Shown piece by piece: positions 43,500 to 52,944 of a stretch of DNA of 64,000 nt. A program made the translations under genes and the position numbers. Origin of the DNA: Chloroflexus aurantiacus J-10-fl (GTDB lineage Bacteria > Chloroflexota > Chloroflexia > Chloroflexales > Chloroflexaceae); NCBI RefSeq assembly GCF_000018865.1, contig NC_010175.1, positions 4,774,001 to 4,838,000 on the forward strand, read 5' to 3'. Below the pieces are notes generated by a model. That model saw nothing but the letters and a program-made list of their open reading frames with translations. It did not search any database and was not told the origin of the DNA. Positions within the stretch are counted from its first letter, which is position 1, and each line of letters starts with the position of its first letter.

Positions 43500-43660
43500 G
43501 AGACGGTGAGACGTGCAGAAGCACAGCCGGACCCAGGGCACATAAGCAACTGCGCCGAATCGTGATGATTACACGAACGTGAGCAGATGCACCGATAGCC
43601 GGTATAGTCATGCTACAGCGACAGTGGCGTATATCTCACAAAGACATTAATCTTTCGCAA
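43500..43660. other. Intergenic DNA without recognisable structure
   Basis: Part of the 617-base gap between tatD and nuoM. Nothing convincing is seen until the CRP-like palindrome at 43667; base composition becomes AT-rich from about 43620. Confidence 0.4.
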
Positions 43661-43666
43661 GATTTT

Positions 43667-43682
43667 TGTGACAACGGTCACA
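43667..43682. promoter_or_regulatory. CRP-type palindrome upstream of orphan nuoM
   Basis: TGTGA-N6-TCACA, a perfect match to the CRP-class site, in AT-rich flanks. It is centred about 128 bases upstream of the predicted transcription start. Confidence 0.7.
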
Positions 43683-43767
43683 ATTTAATGAACCGTTCTG
43701 ACCCTTTAAATTACGTCTTGACACCATATCTTTCTCAAAGAACCATACAGAACCGAAAAAAAGGTAG

Positions 43768-43796
43768 TTGACAAGAAAGCAGAATTGGAGTATAAC
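43768..43796 (+). promoter_or_regulatory. Promoter of orphan nuoM
   Basis: TTGACA (43768-43773), 17-base spacer, TATAAC (43791-43796). Start near 43803; leader about 260 bases before the ATG at 44065. Confidence 0.8.
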
Positions 43797-43815
43797 ACTA
43801 CAGGCAGAATGCAAA

Positions 43816-43831
43816 CGTGATATTTATCACA
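43816..43831. promoter_or_regulatory. Second CRP/FNR-like palindrome, at the start of the nuoM leader
   Basis: CGTGA-N6-TCACA (also readable as GTGAT-N4-ATCAC). Centred about +20 relative to the predicted start, where bound protein would usually repress. Confidence 0.6.
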
Positions 43832-44064
43832 AAAGGGAGTGACTGCCTTGGTGTAGCCTCATGTCACGGTGGTAGAACAAAGAGCCTGGTACCTCGATGG
43901 CAGTACCGGATTGACAACACTGTTCTACACACAACACAATTTCCTCCCTCGACGAAGCTGTCATAAGAGGTAACGAAGCTGCGTTAGCTGTTGACTTGCG
44001 ACATCGTACTTTGGTCGCAGCGTAGGTTTACTTTGTTTATGTAAAAGAAAGAAGGTCTGGCGTC

Positions 44065-45663
44065 ATGAACCTGCTCGGCCTACCCATCCTGTCACTGTTG
44101 CTCTGGTTACCGGCGTTTGGCGCTCTTATCATCCTGTTGCAGCCGGCTGGTCGCCCTGCGCTTTATCGCTGGACAGCGATGAGTGCAGCTCTGGCGACAT
44201 TCGTTGTTGCGGGAATTGTTATTGGTCTCTTCTATACCGGCCCATACGGCCCGGTCTCCGGTGTCGTCGTTGGCCCACCACTACAATTCGTCGACTCAAT
44301 CGCATGGTTACCGGCATTTGGCGCCAGCTATTTCATTGGCGTTGATGGGATCAATTTGTGGCTGGTCGGTCTGACTGCATTTCTGGCGCCATTCGCGATT
44401 GCAGCGACCTGGCAACGACAAACGCGCAGCCTGCGCTTGCTTCTGGCACTATTGCTCCTGGCCGAGACTGCGTTTCTGGGTGTGTTTCTTGCCCAGGACA
44501 TGCTGCTCTTCTACGTCTTCTACGAGCTGGCCCTGATCCCGATGGTATTTCTGGTTGGGATGTGGGGTGGTCACGGTCGAGCCGCAGCGGCTTTGAAGCT
44601 GTTCCTTTACACCTTCAGCGGTTCACTGCTGATGCTGCTGGCGATTATCGGTCTGCACATCCTGCATCGCAACGCGATAGCAGCGGTTGAACCGGGTTAC
44701 ACCGGTACGTTCGCGCTGAACCAGATTGTGGCCGATCTGCGGGCCGGTCTCTTCACGCTTGACCCGCTGGTTGCCCGTTTGCTGTTCGGGGCATTCTTTG
44801 TGGCATTTGCGATCAAACTGGCGCTCTGGCCATTCCACACCTGGCTGCCTGACGCATACAGCGTGGCCCCGACGCCGGTCGCAATTATTCTGGCCGGTTT
44901 GATGGCAAAATTCGGCGTCTACGGTTTGATCCGCTTCAATGCCACCCTGTTCCCCGAAGTGATGTCCTGGGTAGCCCCGGTTGTCGCTGTACTGGCCGTG
45001 ATCGGGATCATTTACGGCGCACTGATCGCCTTCACGCAGCGCGACATGCAGCGAATGATCGCGTATGCCTCGATCAGCCACATGAACTTTGTAGCCCTCG
45101 GCGTTATGGCACTGAATACCATTGGTATCAACGGAGCGTTGTTCCAGATGGTTGCCCACGGTGTTATGATGGCTGCGCTCTTGCTGATTGTGGCTGTGAT
45201 TGAGGAACGCCGCGATAGCCGCGATTTCAGCACCCTTGGCGGTTTGTGGCAGGTGACCCCTGTCTACGCCGGTTTGACATTACTGACCCTGCTGGCGATG
45301 GCCGGTCTGCCCGGTCTGAGCGGGTTTGTCGGTGAGTTCACGATGCTTCAGGGCATCTTTACCTCGCCTCTGTTGGGATGGCCGTTTGCCATCGGGGCGG
45401 CAATTGGGATCATTCTGGCTGCGGTTTACGCGCTGCGGGTGTTCCACATGGGCTTTATGGGTGAAGTCCGCAATACCGCTCATCTCGATCTGCCGGATTT
45501 GCAGCGCTGTGAATTGCTGACGCTGGGTGTGTTGGCGGCGGCAATGGTTGTTCTGGGCCTGTTCCCCAACCTGCTGCTGAGTGGTACAACCGGTTCTGTT
45601 CAGGGTCTGGTTGACGCTTTGACGCCGGCAGTGCAGGCCGCAGCCCAGTTGAATGGGTGGTAG
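44065..45663 (+). CDS. nuoM: NADH-quinone oxidoreductase subunit M, orphan copy
   Basis: 532 residues, about fourteen helices. Proton-pumping antiporter-like subunit of complex I. Key residues are present: E154 in FYELALIPM, K251 and H258 in FAIKLALWPFHTWLPDAY, and the family signatures SGSLLMLLAIIGLH and QRDMQRMIAYASISHMNF. Length fits NuoM. No other nuo gene is near, and the gene has its own promoter with flanking CRP-like sites, so it is an extra or swapped-in subunit used under certain conditions, or part of a dispersed complex. Could also belong to another antiporter-type complex, but NuoM wording is strong. Confidence 0.92.
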   Translation: MNLLGLPILSLLLWLPAFGALIILLQPAGRPALYRWTAMSAALATFVVAGIVIGLFYTGPYGPVSGVVVGPPLQFVDSIAWLPAFGASYFIGVDGINLWLVGLTAFLAPFAIAATWQRQTRSLRLLLALLLLAETAFLGVFLAQDMLLFYVFYELALIPMVFLVGMWGGHGRAAAALKLFLYTFSGSLLMLLAIIGLHILHRNAIAAVEPGYTGTFALNQIVADLRAGLFTLDPLVARLLFGAFFVAFAIKLALWPFHTWLPDAYSVAPTPVAIILAGLMAKFGVYGLIRFNATLFPEVMSWVAPVVAVLAVIGIIYGALIAFTQRDMQRMIAYASISHMNFVALGVMALNTIGINGALFQMVAHGVMMAALLLIVAVIEERRDSRDFSTLGGLWQVTPVYAGLTLLTLLAMAGLPGLSGFVGEFTMLQGIFTSPLLGWPFAIGAAIGIILAAVYALRVFHMGFMGEVRNTAHLDLPDLQRCELLTLGVLAAAMVVLGLFPNLLLSGTTGSVQGLVDALTPAVQAAAQLNGW

Positions 45664-46140
45664 AGGTACGTTACGCCCCCACCCCTGCCCTCTCCCGCTG
45701 GGGGAGGGTGTTTTTTATGTAGCGATACCCCACTGGGAGAGGGTGGTTTTTTTATGGAGTGTTTCTCCGCTCCCCGTTGGGGGAGTGGGGATGGGCATGC
45801 TCCGCAATGATCGCCGATCACCGCAATCCCGGACCCTCACCTCACCCCCCAGCCCCCGCTCCTCTCCCGTCAGGGGAGAGGAGCGGGGGTGATGAGGAGC
45901 GTGCTCCTTACTGGTTCCCGATCACCGCAATCCCGCCCCCCTCCTGGCCTCCCCCCGTTGGGGGGAGGCAAACTCCCGCCCCCAGCGGGGGCGGGGTGGG
46001 GTGGGGGGGTGTCTCCATCACAGCGGGGGCGTGGAGATGGGTGCGCTCCGTAATGTTCCCGTTCACCTTAATCCCGGCCCCCCTCCTGACCTCCCCCCGT
46101 TGGGGGGAGGAATTGTACGGTGATTCCCCCGCTAGGGGGA
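45664..46140. repeat. Cluster of GC-rich inverted repeats
   Basis: Repeated units of CCCTCTCCC-GCTGGGGGAGGG, CCTCCCCCCGTTGGGGGGAGG and similar, with recurring text such as 'gatcaccgcaatcccg'. Similar motifs recur at 49150-49270. Open frames across it are repeat translations; no gene supported. Confidence 0.75.
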
Positions 46141-46259
46141 GGAACGGACAGAACACAAGAACGAACCTACCGTATATTCCATCAGAACGCGCCAGCTATG
46201 CTCGCCGCTCTCCCCTCGCCCGCGCACGCGGGCGAGGGGCCGGGGGTGAGGGCGTTCCC
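46119..46259 (+). repeat. ~145-bp element, copy 1 (right after the NTPase gene)
   Basis: Runs from GGTGATTCCCCCGC through CATCAGAACG...CCGCTCTCCCCTCGCCCGC and the hairpin GCGGGCGAGGGGCCGGGGGTG to GAGGGCGTTC. The reverse complement of 49047-49193 matches it, closely in the last 75 bases. It ends within a few bases of the NTPase stop codon (46260-46262). Confidence 0.8.
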
Positions 46260-48086
46260 TCACGGCCAGCAACGCCCCGCCTCAATAATCGCCGTCGCTA
46301 GCATTGACAGCAGCGTCGGATCGTGCCGTTTCGCCAGCGCCTCCAGCCACGGCTGCAAGGCGTTCAAATCGTGAAGCAATGCAGGACGGCCACGGCGGGC
46401 CAGGATGCGTAGGGTAGTCGCGAATTCGTTGTCTGGTGTAGGTAACGCAGCCAGGTGGGGGGCGAGGGCGGCCAGCGCGTTGCTGCGACTCCAATCATCA
46501 GCAATCTCACGGGCGGCGGCGAGGGCCTCGGGCAGCAGCGGCGGCGGCAGGTGGGGGGCGAGGGCGGCCAGCGCGTTGCTGCGCCACACCCCATCGGCAA
46601 TCTCACGGGCGGCGGCGAGGGCCTCGGGCAGCAGCGCCGGCGGCAGGTGGGGGGCGAGGGCGGCCAGCGCGTTGCTGCGCCACACCCCATCGGCAATCTC
46701 ACGGGCGGCGGCGAGGGCCTCGGGCAGCAGCGGCGGCGGCAGGTGGGGGGCGAGGGCGGCCAGCGCGTTGCTGCGCCACACCCCATCGGCAATCTCACGG
46801 GCGGCGGCGAGGGCCTCGGGCAGCAGCGCCGGCGGCAGGTGGGGGGCGAGGGCGGCCAGCGCGTTGCTGCGCCACACCCCATCGGCAATCTCACGGGCGG
46901 CGGCGAGGGCCTCGGGCAGCAGCGCCGGCGGCAGGTGGGGGGCGAGGGCGGCCAGCGTCTGGCTGCGCCAATATTCACGCTCAATCGTCCGGGCGGCGGC
47001 GAGGGCCTCGGGCAGCAGCGCCGGCGGCAGGTGGGGGGCGAGGGCGGCCAGCGCTGTTGCCCGGTCAGCGGCGTCCTCAATCTCACGGGCGGCGGCGAGG
47101 GCCTCGGGCAGCAGCGCCGGCGGCAGGTGGGGGGCGAGATAGGCCAGCGCCTGCGCCCGTGCCCCTGAACCCCCTATCGCCCGCGCCACCTCCAGCGCTC
47201 GTTCCCACGGTAGCTCCACCCCGGCTTCAAGCAGTGCCTCAATGCAGTCGGCCTGTCGCGCACTGCCGGGCATGTGGGCAATGTGCTCCAGTGCCGCCGC
47301 TGCGCTCCATCTGCCCGCCAGCGTTCCCACCTGCACCAGCGCCACCAGCAATGCCGGCGGCAGGTTGCCGCTCCGGCTGCGCAGGCTGGCTGCAATCACG
47401 GCGCAACGCAGCGCCAGCCCCCAGTCCCGTCGCTCCTCCGCCCACCGCCATAAGCGGTCGAGGTCACCCAGGTAGCCGCTGTCGCTGCCCTCGGCGGCGT
47501 AGCGCGCCACCTGCCAGGGCTGCTCCACGCCCCGCCCGTCGGCGGTCGGCACTATCGCGCTCACCACCTCGCGGTTCAGCGCCCATTCCCCCAGCGCTGC
47601 GCAGTGCTCCAGCCAGAACTGGCGCAGATAGGTCGGGAGTGATTGCTGGCGGTTCGCCCACCAGGCCCTGCCGTATTCGACCAGTCGCCGGTGCAGCCGC
47701 TCGCGTTCGGCAGGCGGATAAATCTCTTCCAGAAACACCTCGCGCAAGCGCTGGTGGCTAAACACGTAGCTGTGATCGCCGACGGTGATAATGAACCGCG
47801 CCACCTCATCGCTGTATACTGCATCAACGATGGTGCTCTGGTCGGTGAAAACCGTCGGTGCCAGCGCTGCCAGGTCGTCACTGCTCAACGGCCCATAGGC
47901 AATCGCACACAGCGCCAGCAACTCACGGATGGCCTGGCTCTGCTGACGCTGACGGCGTAGCTTCTCGACCCACTCGCGGAGAAAGGCGCTCAGCCCCGGC
48001 GGGCGACGGCTCAGGTTCTCAGGGGTCAGTGTGCCGGCGCGCAGGGCTTTGATCAACAGATTGCAGTTCGAGCGGGTCGCCCTCAC
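46260..48086 (-). pseudogene. C-terminal part of a STAND-type NTPase with 32-residue repeats (frameshifted from the gene upstream)
   Basis: 608-residue frame that continues the NTPase protein encoded at 48019-48903. Around 48060-48070 the upstream frame reads GDPLELQ and this frame reads NLLIKALRAG; removing one T in CTGCAATCTGTTG fuses them as ...LELQLLIKAL. Residues about 20-280 hold winged-helix and helical parts (FSHQRLREVFLEEIY). Then come seven 32-residue repeats of the type ALAALAPHLPPALLPEALAAAREI-x6-R-S-N plus a partial eighth. No ribosome site precedes the first ATG. Either a pseudogene half, a programmed frameshift product or a sequencing error; the repeats look HEAT-like. Confidence 0.75.
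46448..47140 (-). repeat. Seven tandem 96-bp repeats within the NTPase gene
   Basis: Period 96 bases, in frame (32 codons). Units 3-7 are nearly identical at the DNA level, differing mainly in PPALL/PPPLL and in the last unit; units 1 and 2 have diverged. This pattern points to recent expansion. Confidence 0.92.
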
Positions 48087-48903
48087 TGACCCGCTCGAAC
48101 TGGGTGATGAACGCCGGGTCGGCGGCCCGAGTTGCGAATGGCTCTCCCTGCGCCCGCAGCAGGTCGGTCAGCGCAGCACGGTTGAGCGTGGCAAGGGGGA
48201 AGTGCCGACAACGGTGAACGTGCCAGCCCAAATGTTCACGCCACGCATCGTAGCCACGGTCGGCGCGTTGGCGGGCTGACGCCACCACTTTTAGCCTGCT
48301 ATTCGCCGGGATGACCAACAGCGTTCTCACCTCCCAGCCCACCGTTTCATCCAGACCATCAATCACCAGCAGGCAGCGTACTCCGTCGGGCAAGGGGCGC
48401 CTCAGATAATCTTTGATCAATGCCCGCAGCGCATCGGGCGATGAGCGGTCGTACTGCTGGAACTGGGCCAGGTCGTCGTGCAGGTCGGCCAGGCTGTAAG
48501 CCAGCGTATGCAGCACCAGTTGTTCTTTGTTAGTCTGGAAGCGGATACTGATCGGAACAAAGATCACTCGCCAGTCGCCCTGCTGCAAGAGGCGGGCCAC
48601 CCAGCGCACCAGCAGGGCGCTCTTGCCGCGCCCGGTCGGCGCGACCAGCAGGGTGTAGGGGTTGGGGTCATGCAAGACAGCATCGAGGGCGTTGAGTTCC
48701 GCCTCGCGACCACCAAACACATCATCGGTGTAATAGGTGATGAAGTCCTCGAATACGGTTCGTACCGGTTCCGGCAGTGAGCGCTGAAATATCTGTACGT
48801 TGTCACCGGTAATCAGGGTGCTCTGTGTGACATTACCCTTAATCTGTATTGAACGTTCACCACCCGGTGCAGAATTGGCTGGCGAAGGTGATGGCGTGCT
48901 CAT
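48019..48903 (-). CDS. STAND/NACHT-type P-loop NTPase, N-terminal part
   Basis: 294-residue frame. Residues 17-40 carry IQIKGNVTQSTLITGDNVQIF, a short beta segment often found ahead of NACHT/STAND modules in Chloroflexota and cyanobacteria. Walker A is APTGRGKS (88-95), Walker B CLLVIDGLDE (D182, D185, E186), with a sensor-like ARQR region near 212-216 and FPLATLNRAAL later. The last 15 residues after VSEGDPLELQ are out of frame with the continuation at 46260. STAND proteins often act as signal-triggered switches in defence or regulation; no effector domain is visible at the N-terminus, so the effector, if any, is unclear. AGGAGCACG precedes the ATG. Confidence 0.8.
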   Translation of the reverse strand: MSTPSPSPANSAPGGERSIQIKGNVTQSTLITGDNVQIFQRSLPEPVRTVFEDFITYYTDDVFGGREAELNALDAVLHDPNPYTLLVAPTGRGKSALLVRWVARLLQQGDWRVIFVPISIRFQTNKEQLVLHTLAYSLADLHDDLAQFQQYDRSSPDALRALIKDYLRRPLPDGVRCLLVIDGLDETVGWEVRTLLVIPANSRLKVVASARQRADRGYDAWREHLGWHVHRCRHFPLATLNRAALTDLLRAQGEPFATRAADPAFITQFERVSEGDPLELQSVDQSPARRHTDP

Positions 48904-49017
48904 CGGTCGTGCTCCTGGCAGGTGTGATGGTGCCTGGGTCGGATGGTGGTACGCAGCAGACTGCTACCCGCCGCCGGTTGCGCATTGGCTGCTTCGATAT
49001 GAAATGTGACATGATAT

Positions 49018-49026
49018 AGTATAGCA
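49018..49026 (-). promoter_or_regulatory. Extended -10 promoter of the NTPase gene
   Basis: Minus strand TGCTATACT. It lies between the gene start (48903) and the outer inverted element, giving a leader of about 108 bases. Confidence 0.5.
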
Positions 49027-49039
49027 TAAGCCGCTGGGG

Positions 49040-49195
49040 GTGGGAGAACGCCCTCACCCCCGGCCCCTCGCCCGCGCAAGCGGGCGAGGGGAGAGCGGCA
49101 AGCAGCGCTGGAGCGTTCTGATGCATCAGACGGCGGGTTGGTGATTAGGTTCGGGCCGTTCCTTCGCCCCGGCGGGGGAATCACCTTACAATTCC
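49040..49195 (-). repeat. ~145-bp element, copy 2 (inverted, upstream of the NTPase promoter)
   Basis: Reverse-complement match to 46119-46259, including hairpin GCCCGCGCAAGCGGGC and the CGTTCTGATG end. Together the two copies bracket the NTPase transcription unit. Confidence 0.8.
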
Positions 49196-49273
49196 TCCTC
49201 CCAGCGGGGAATCACCTTATTACCATTCCTCCCCCCGCTGGGGGGGAGGAGAGACCCTCCTCCTAACCTCCCC

Positions 49274-49950
49274 GCTATGCATTACCCACATGTCACGCTG
49301 CATTAGGCCAGACTGCACGCGCTCCCCGTGGCGCGGGCTTCCAGCCTGCGTGGAGGAATCTCTCTATCGCCGGCATGGGAGGCTGTGGCTGCTGGGACGC
49401 AGGCGAGAACCTATTGCAACAAAACGTCTACGCGCATTCCTGACCGACACAATGATCGTGACGAGCACCTACAATATCTTTGCAACCCGCAGGGTCAACG
49501 GTATGCCACGCGCCGGATCGTGAGCACGGCTGGCGCGGCAGCATGGCTGCCGCACTCCAAACTGCGCGATAGGCGCATGACGAGCGGCTACGGCAATCCA
49601 TCCAGCACGTGATAGCACGGCTGGAGCGGCGCACTGCCACCGGCCCAGTCGCCTACAACAGCACCCATAGCGATCATCCCCGCTGATACGCACGTGATTG
49701 ACACCAGGTATGGGTAATGCGTAGCCCCTGGGGGTGGGAGAGGGGAGGGCAGACGTTTGATCGAGGGCTTCCTGATAGGGTAGACGTTGGGTTCGATCAT
49801 CTGTCCTGGCCGTCCGTGCATACCGCCAGGGGCGGGAGCTTGCGCCTGGCTCCTCCCTTCAGCACTGGTACCGGCACCATGCGCGCCTCCGGCGCGCGCT
49901 CCCAGCGCCCGGCAAAGGATGGGAAGCACACTCCCCCTCATTCCTTCAAT
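49274..49950 (+). repeat. 677-bp tandem repeat, copy 1
   Basis: Begins GCTATGCATTACCCACATGTC. Contains one dispersed palindromic repeat (about 49450-49620) and a CGCGCCTCCGGCGCGC hairpin. Copy 2 follows with no gap. Small differences only (for example GGCATGGGA versus GGCATGGGT). ORFs in it repeat identically and have no coding hallmarks. Confidence 0.93.
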
Positions 49951-50627
49951 GCTATGCATTACCCACATGTCACGCTGCATTAGGCCAGACTGCACGCGCT
50001 CCCCGTGGCGCGGGCTTCCAGCCTGCGTGGAGGAATCTCTCTATCGCCGGCATGGGTGGCTGTGGCTGCTGGGACGCAGGCGAGAACCTATTGCAACAAA
50101 ACGTCTACGCGCATTCCTGACCGACACAATGATCGTGACGAGCACCTACAATATCTTTGCAACCCGCAGGGTCAACGGTATGCCACGCGCCGGATCGTGA
50201 GCACGGCTGGCGCGGCAGCATGGCTGCCGCACTCCAAACTGCGCGACACGCGCATGACGAGCGGCTACGGCAATCCATCCAGCACGTGATAGCACGGCTG
50301 GAGCGGCGCACTGCCACCGGCCCAGTCGCCTACAACAGCACCCATAGCGATCATCCCCGCTGATACGCACGTGATTGACACCAGGTATGGGTAATGCGTA
50401 GCCCCTGGGGGTGGGAGAGGGGAGGGCAGACGTTTGATCGAGGGCTTCCTGATAGGGTAGACGTTGGGTTCGATCATCTGTCCTGGCCGTCCGTGCATAC
50501 CGCCAGGGGCGGGAGCTTGCGCCTGGCTCCTCCCTTCAGCACTGGTACCGGCACCATGCGCGCCTCCGGCGCGCGCTCCCAGCGCCCGGCAAAGGATGGG
50601 AAGCACACTCCCCCTCATTCCTTCAAT
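49951..50627 (+). repeat. 677-bp tandem repeat, copy 2
   Basis: Complete copy, near-identical to copy 1 at a constant offset of 677 bases. Confidence 0.93.
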
Positions 50628-50940
50628 GCTATGCATTACCCACATGTCACGCTGCATTAGGCCAGACTGCACGCGCTCCCCGTGGCGCGGGCTTCCAGCC
50701 TGCGTGGAGGAATCTCTCTATCGCCGGCATGGGTGGCTGTGGCTGCTGGGACGCAGGCGAGAACCTATTGCAACAAAACGTCTACGCGCATTCCTGACCG
50801 ACGCTATGATCGTGACGAGCACCTACAATATCTTTGCAACCCGCAGGGTCAACGGTATGCCACGCGCCGGATCGTGAGCACGGCTGGCGCGGCAGCGTGG
50901 CTGCCGCACTCCATACTGGGCGATAGGCGCATGACGAGCG
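50628..50940 (+). repeat. 677-bp tandem repeat, truncated copy 3
   Basis: First ~313 bases of the unit, ending inside the dispersed palindromic repeat at ATGACGAGCG, after which the sequence diverges. Confidence 0.9.
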
Positions 50941-51141
50941 AGCAAGACAACCAGTCCGGCACGGAATGGCACTGACGATAGTCGGTAGCACTTCTCGCTG
51001 CGATACCGGCAGACTGAGAGCAAGATATACTGTCGTTGGCGATTGACAGGCGTGCATGCGCCTGGATGACCGGCTGGGAGCACAACCGCACAGCTTTTAC
51101 GTTCTGAATAAGCGGCACCCGGTTGCTCCAGCAACGTTCTA

Positions 51142-51150
51142 TGGTATAGT
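51142..51150 (+). promoter_or_regulatory. Extended -10 near the ParB/USP-fusion start (probable leaderless mRNA)
   Basis: TGGTATAGT ends ten bases before the ATG at 51161; no Shine-Dalgarno sequence between them. Confidence 0.6.
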
Positions 51151-51160
51151 ATCTCCTGCT

Positions 51161-52873
51161 ATGGAAGAATCAACCAATGGACGCATTGTTGCGGCATTAC
51201 ACGACTTTCAGCGCTTGCGCTGGCGTGCCGATATTGAGCATCTGCTGGCCCGTTTGCAAGGCCGGTCTGATGATTTGTTGCCGTTTGAAGAGGTGCGTCA
51301 ACGTGTACACGCAAAACTGGCCGGTGAACGCCAACTGCGCGAGATTCCACTCAATGCGATTGTCGGCAGTGTTGGTCGTTATCACGACTTCAACCGCAGT
51401 TTTTTGCCACGCCGCGACGATAACTGGCAACGCTGGTCGCGGGTGATGGCAGCCGTTGACAGTTTGCACGGCTGGCCACCGATTGAAGTCTACCAGATTG
51501 GCGACGCCTACTTCGTTATCGATGGCAATCACCGCGTCTCTGTTGCCCGTCAGATGGGGATGAATCACATCCAGGCGTATGTTGTGCCATTGAAGGCACG
51601 AGCGCCAGTTGACCCGTCGATGACTCTGGAAGAGATCATTATTGCCGGTGAATACGCCGATTTTCTCGAAGCGACCCGCCTCGATGAATTACGCCCCGGC
51701 TGTGATTTGCGGGTCACGGTTGCCGGTCAGTACGATAAATTACGCCAGCAGATCGAGCACATTCAGCAGCGACTCACGACAGCCGATCACACACCATCGC
51801 TCTCTGAAGCGGCATGCGTCTGGTACGATCAGGTCTATCGGCCAATAGCCGAACTGATCCACGAGCGCGGTCTGCTGCGCGATTTTCCCCAGCGCAGCAC
51901 CACCGATCTCTATCTCTGGCTCTGCGATCACCGCGATGAGCTGAGCAAACAGTTGGGCTGGGACATTAGCCTCACCCAGGCAATCGAAGACCTGACAGAG
52001 GCGCCAGGACGGGCTGAACAATTGCTTGACCGGATGATCCCCGACAACCTCGAACCGGCGGTTCCAGCCGGTGTCTGGCGACGAAACCGTACTCTCGATC
52101 CGGCATCCTGGCTCTTTCGCGAGGTGCTGGTGCCGGTAAACGGCACGCCGGATGGGTGGCAGGTTCTCGAACAGATTCTGGCCTGGGCACAACGCGAGCC
52201 GATACGACCGCTCGGTATCCACGTGGTACGCAGTGTCAATCAACGCAATTCAGCAGCCGCTCAGGCGGTGGCCCGTGAGTTTATCGAACGCTGTGCTGCC
52301 GCCGGTGTCCACGGCGAGTGTGCGATTGACGTCGGTACTATCGACCGAATCATCCGCGAGCGTACACGCCTGGTCGATCTGGTAGCGATTCAGGTCAATC
52401 ACCCACCCGGACGCTCGCCACTGGCCAGGCTGACGTCTGGTCTGCGCACTATTCTCCGCTGCTCGGTACGCCCGGTCTTAACGGTGCCGCGTGCGGTAGA
52501 GCATGTTGAGCGGCTGTTGCTGGCGTATGATGGTAGTCGCAAAGCTGAAGAAGCGTTGTACCTGGCCACGTACCTGGCCGCACGCTGGCAATTGTCACTC
52601 AATGTGGTCACTGTCCTTGAAGGAAAAGCTGAAGCGGAACAGGTGCGATTACGGGCATTTCGCTATCTCGAACGGTATAACATTGCCGCCGGTTATATCC
52701 TCGAACGGGGTGAACCGGCGGCAGCGATTATCCATGCTGCCGAGCAGACCCGCAGTGATCTGGTGGTGATGGGAGGCTACGGTCATCGCGATCCGTTAAG
52801 TGATCTGGTGATCGGCTCGACCACCGAAGCTCTGCTGCGCAGCCGCCGGCTACCGACAATTATCTGCCAGTAA
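51161..52873 (+). CDS. ParB-like nuclease-type domain fused to two universal stress protein domains
   Basis: 570 residues. About 55-150 resembles a ParB/Srx-type fold: a [21 protein letters not shown] segment and [20 protein letters not shown], the ParB-N GNHR motif. The middle (170-320) is helical and unassigned. Two USP domains follow: one from [24 protein letters not shown] to VRPVLTVPR, the second from [17 protein letters not shown] to the C-terminus, with the ATP-loop G-G-Y-G-H-x9-GSTTEALL. The start at 51161 is favoured by the promoter position; the frame extends back to 51056. It may read nucleotide levels to control a ParB-like domain. Function unknown. Confidence 0.82.
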   Translation: MEESTNGRIVAALHDFQRLRWRADIEHLLARLQGRSDDLLPFEEVRQRVHAKLAGERQLREIPLNAIVGSVGRYHDFNRSFLPRRDDNWQRWSRVMAAVDSLHGWPPIEVYQIGDAYFVIDGNHRVSVARQMGMNHIQAYVVPLKARAPVDPSMTLEEIIIAGEYADFLEATRLDELRPGCDLRVTVAGQYDKLRQQIEHIQQRLTTADHTPSLSEAACVWYDQVYRPIAELIHERGLLRDFPQRSTTDLYLWLCDHRDELSKQLGWDISLTQAIEDLTEAPGRAEQLLDRMIPDNLEPAVPAGVWRRNRTLDPASWLFREVLVPVNGTPDGWQVLEQILAWAQREPIRPLGIHVVRSVNQRNSAAAQAVAREFIERCAAAGVHGECAIDVGTIDRIIRERTRLVDLVAIQVNHPPGRSPLARLTSGLRTILRCSVRPVLTVPRAVEHVERLLLAYDGSRKAEEALYLATYLAARWQLSLNVVTVLEGKAEAEQVRLRAFRYLERYNIAAGYILERGEPAAAIIHAAEQTRSDLVVMGGYGHRDPLSDLVIGSTTEALLRSRRLPTIICQ

Positions 52874-52944
52874 AATTCGTGCGCACCTTTTGGCATCTCT
52901 CAACGGTATATATAGTAGAGCCGTCATTTCAGCGCGAGGGATGC

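Noticed and set aside
46448-47140. Tandem repeats considered as a CRISPR array
   Set aside because: The units are 96 bases long, continuous without unique spacers, and stay in one reading frame.
46405-47168. Two plus-strand ORFs of 245 and 237 residues over the NTPase repeats
   Set aside because: They are antisense frames of GC-rich 96-bp repeats, composed almost only of repeated Gly/Ala/Ser/Arg, with no start signals or family likeness; the minus-strand frame has clear protein character.
49274-50940. ORFs of 88-137 residues in the 677-bp repeats
   Set aside because: They recur identically with the repeat, are Pro/Arg/Ser-rich in several overlapping frames on both strands, and contain palindromic repeat DNA.
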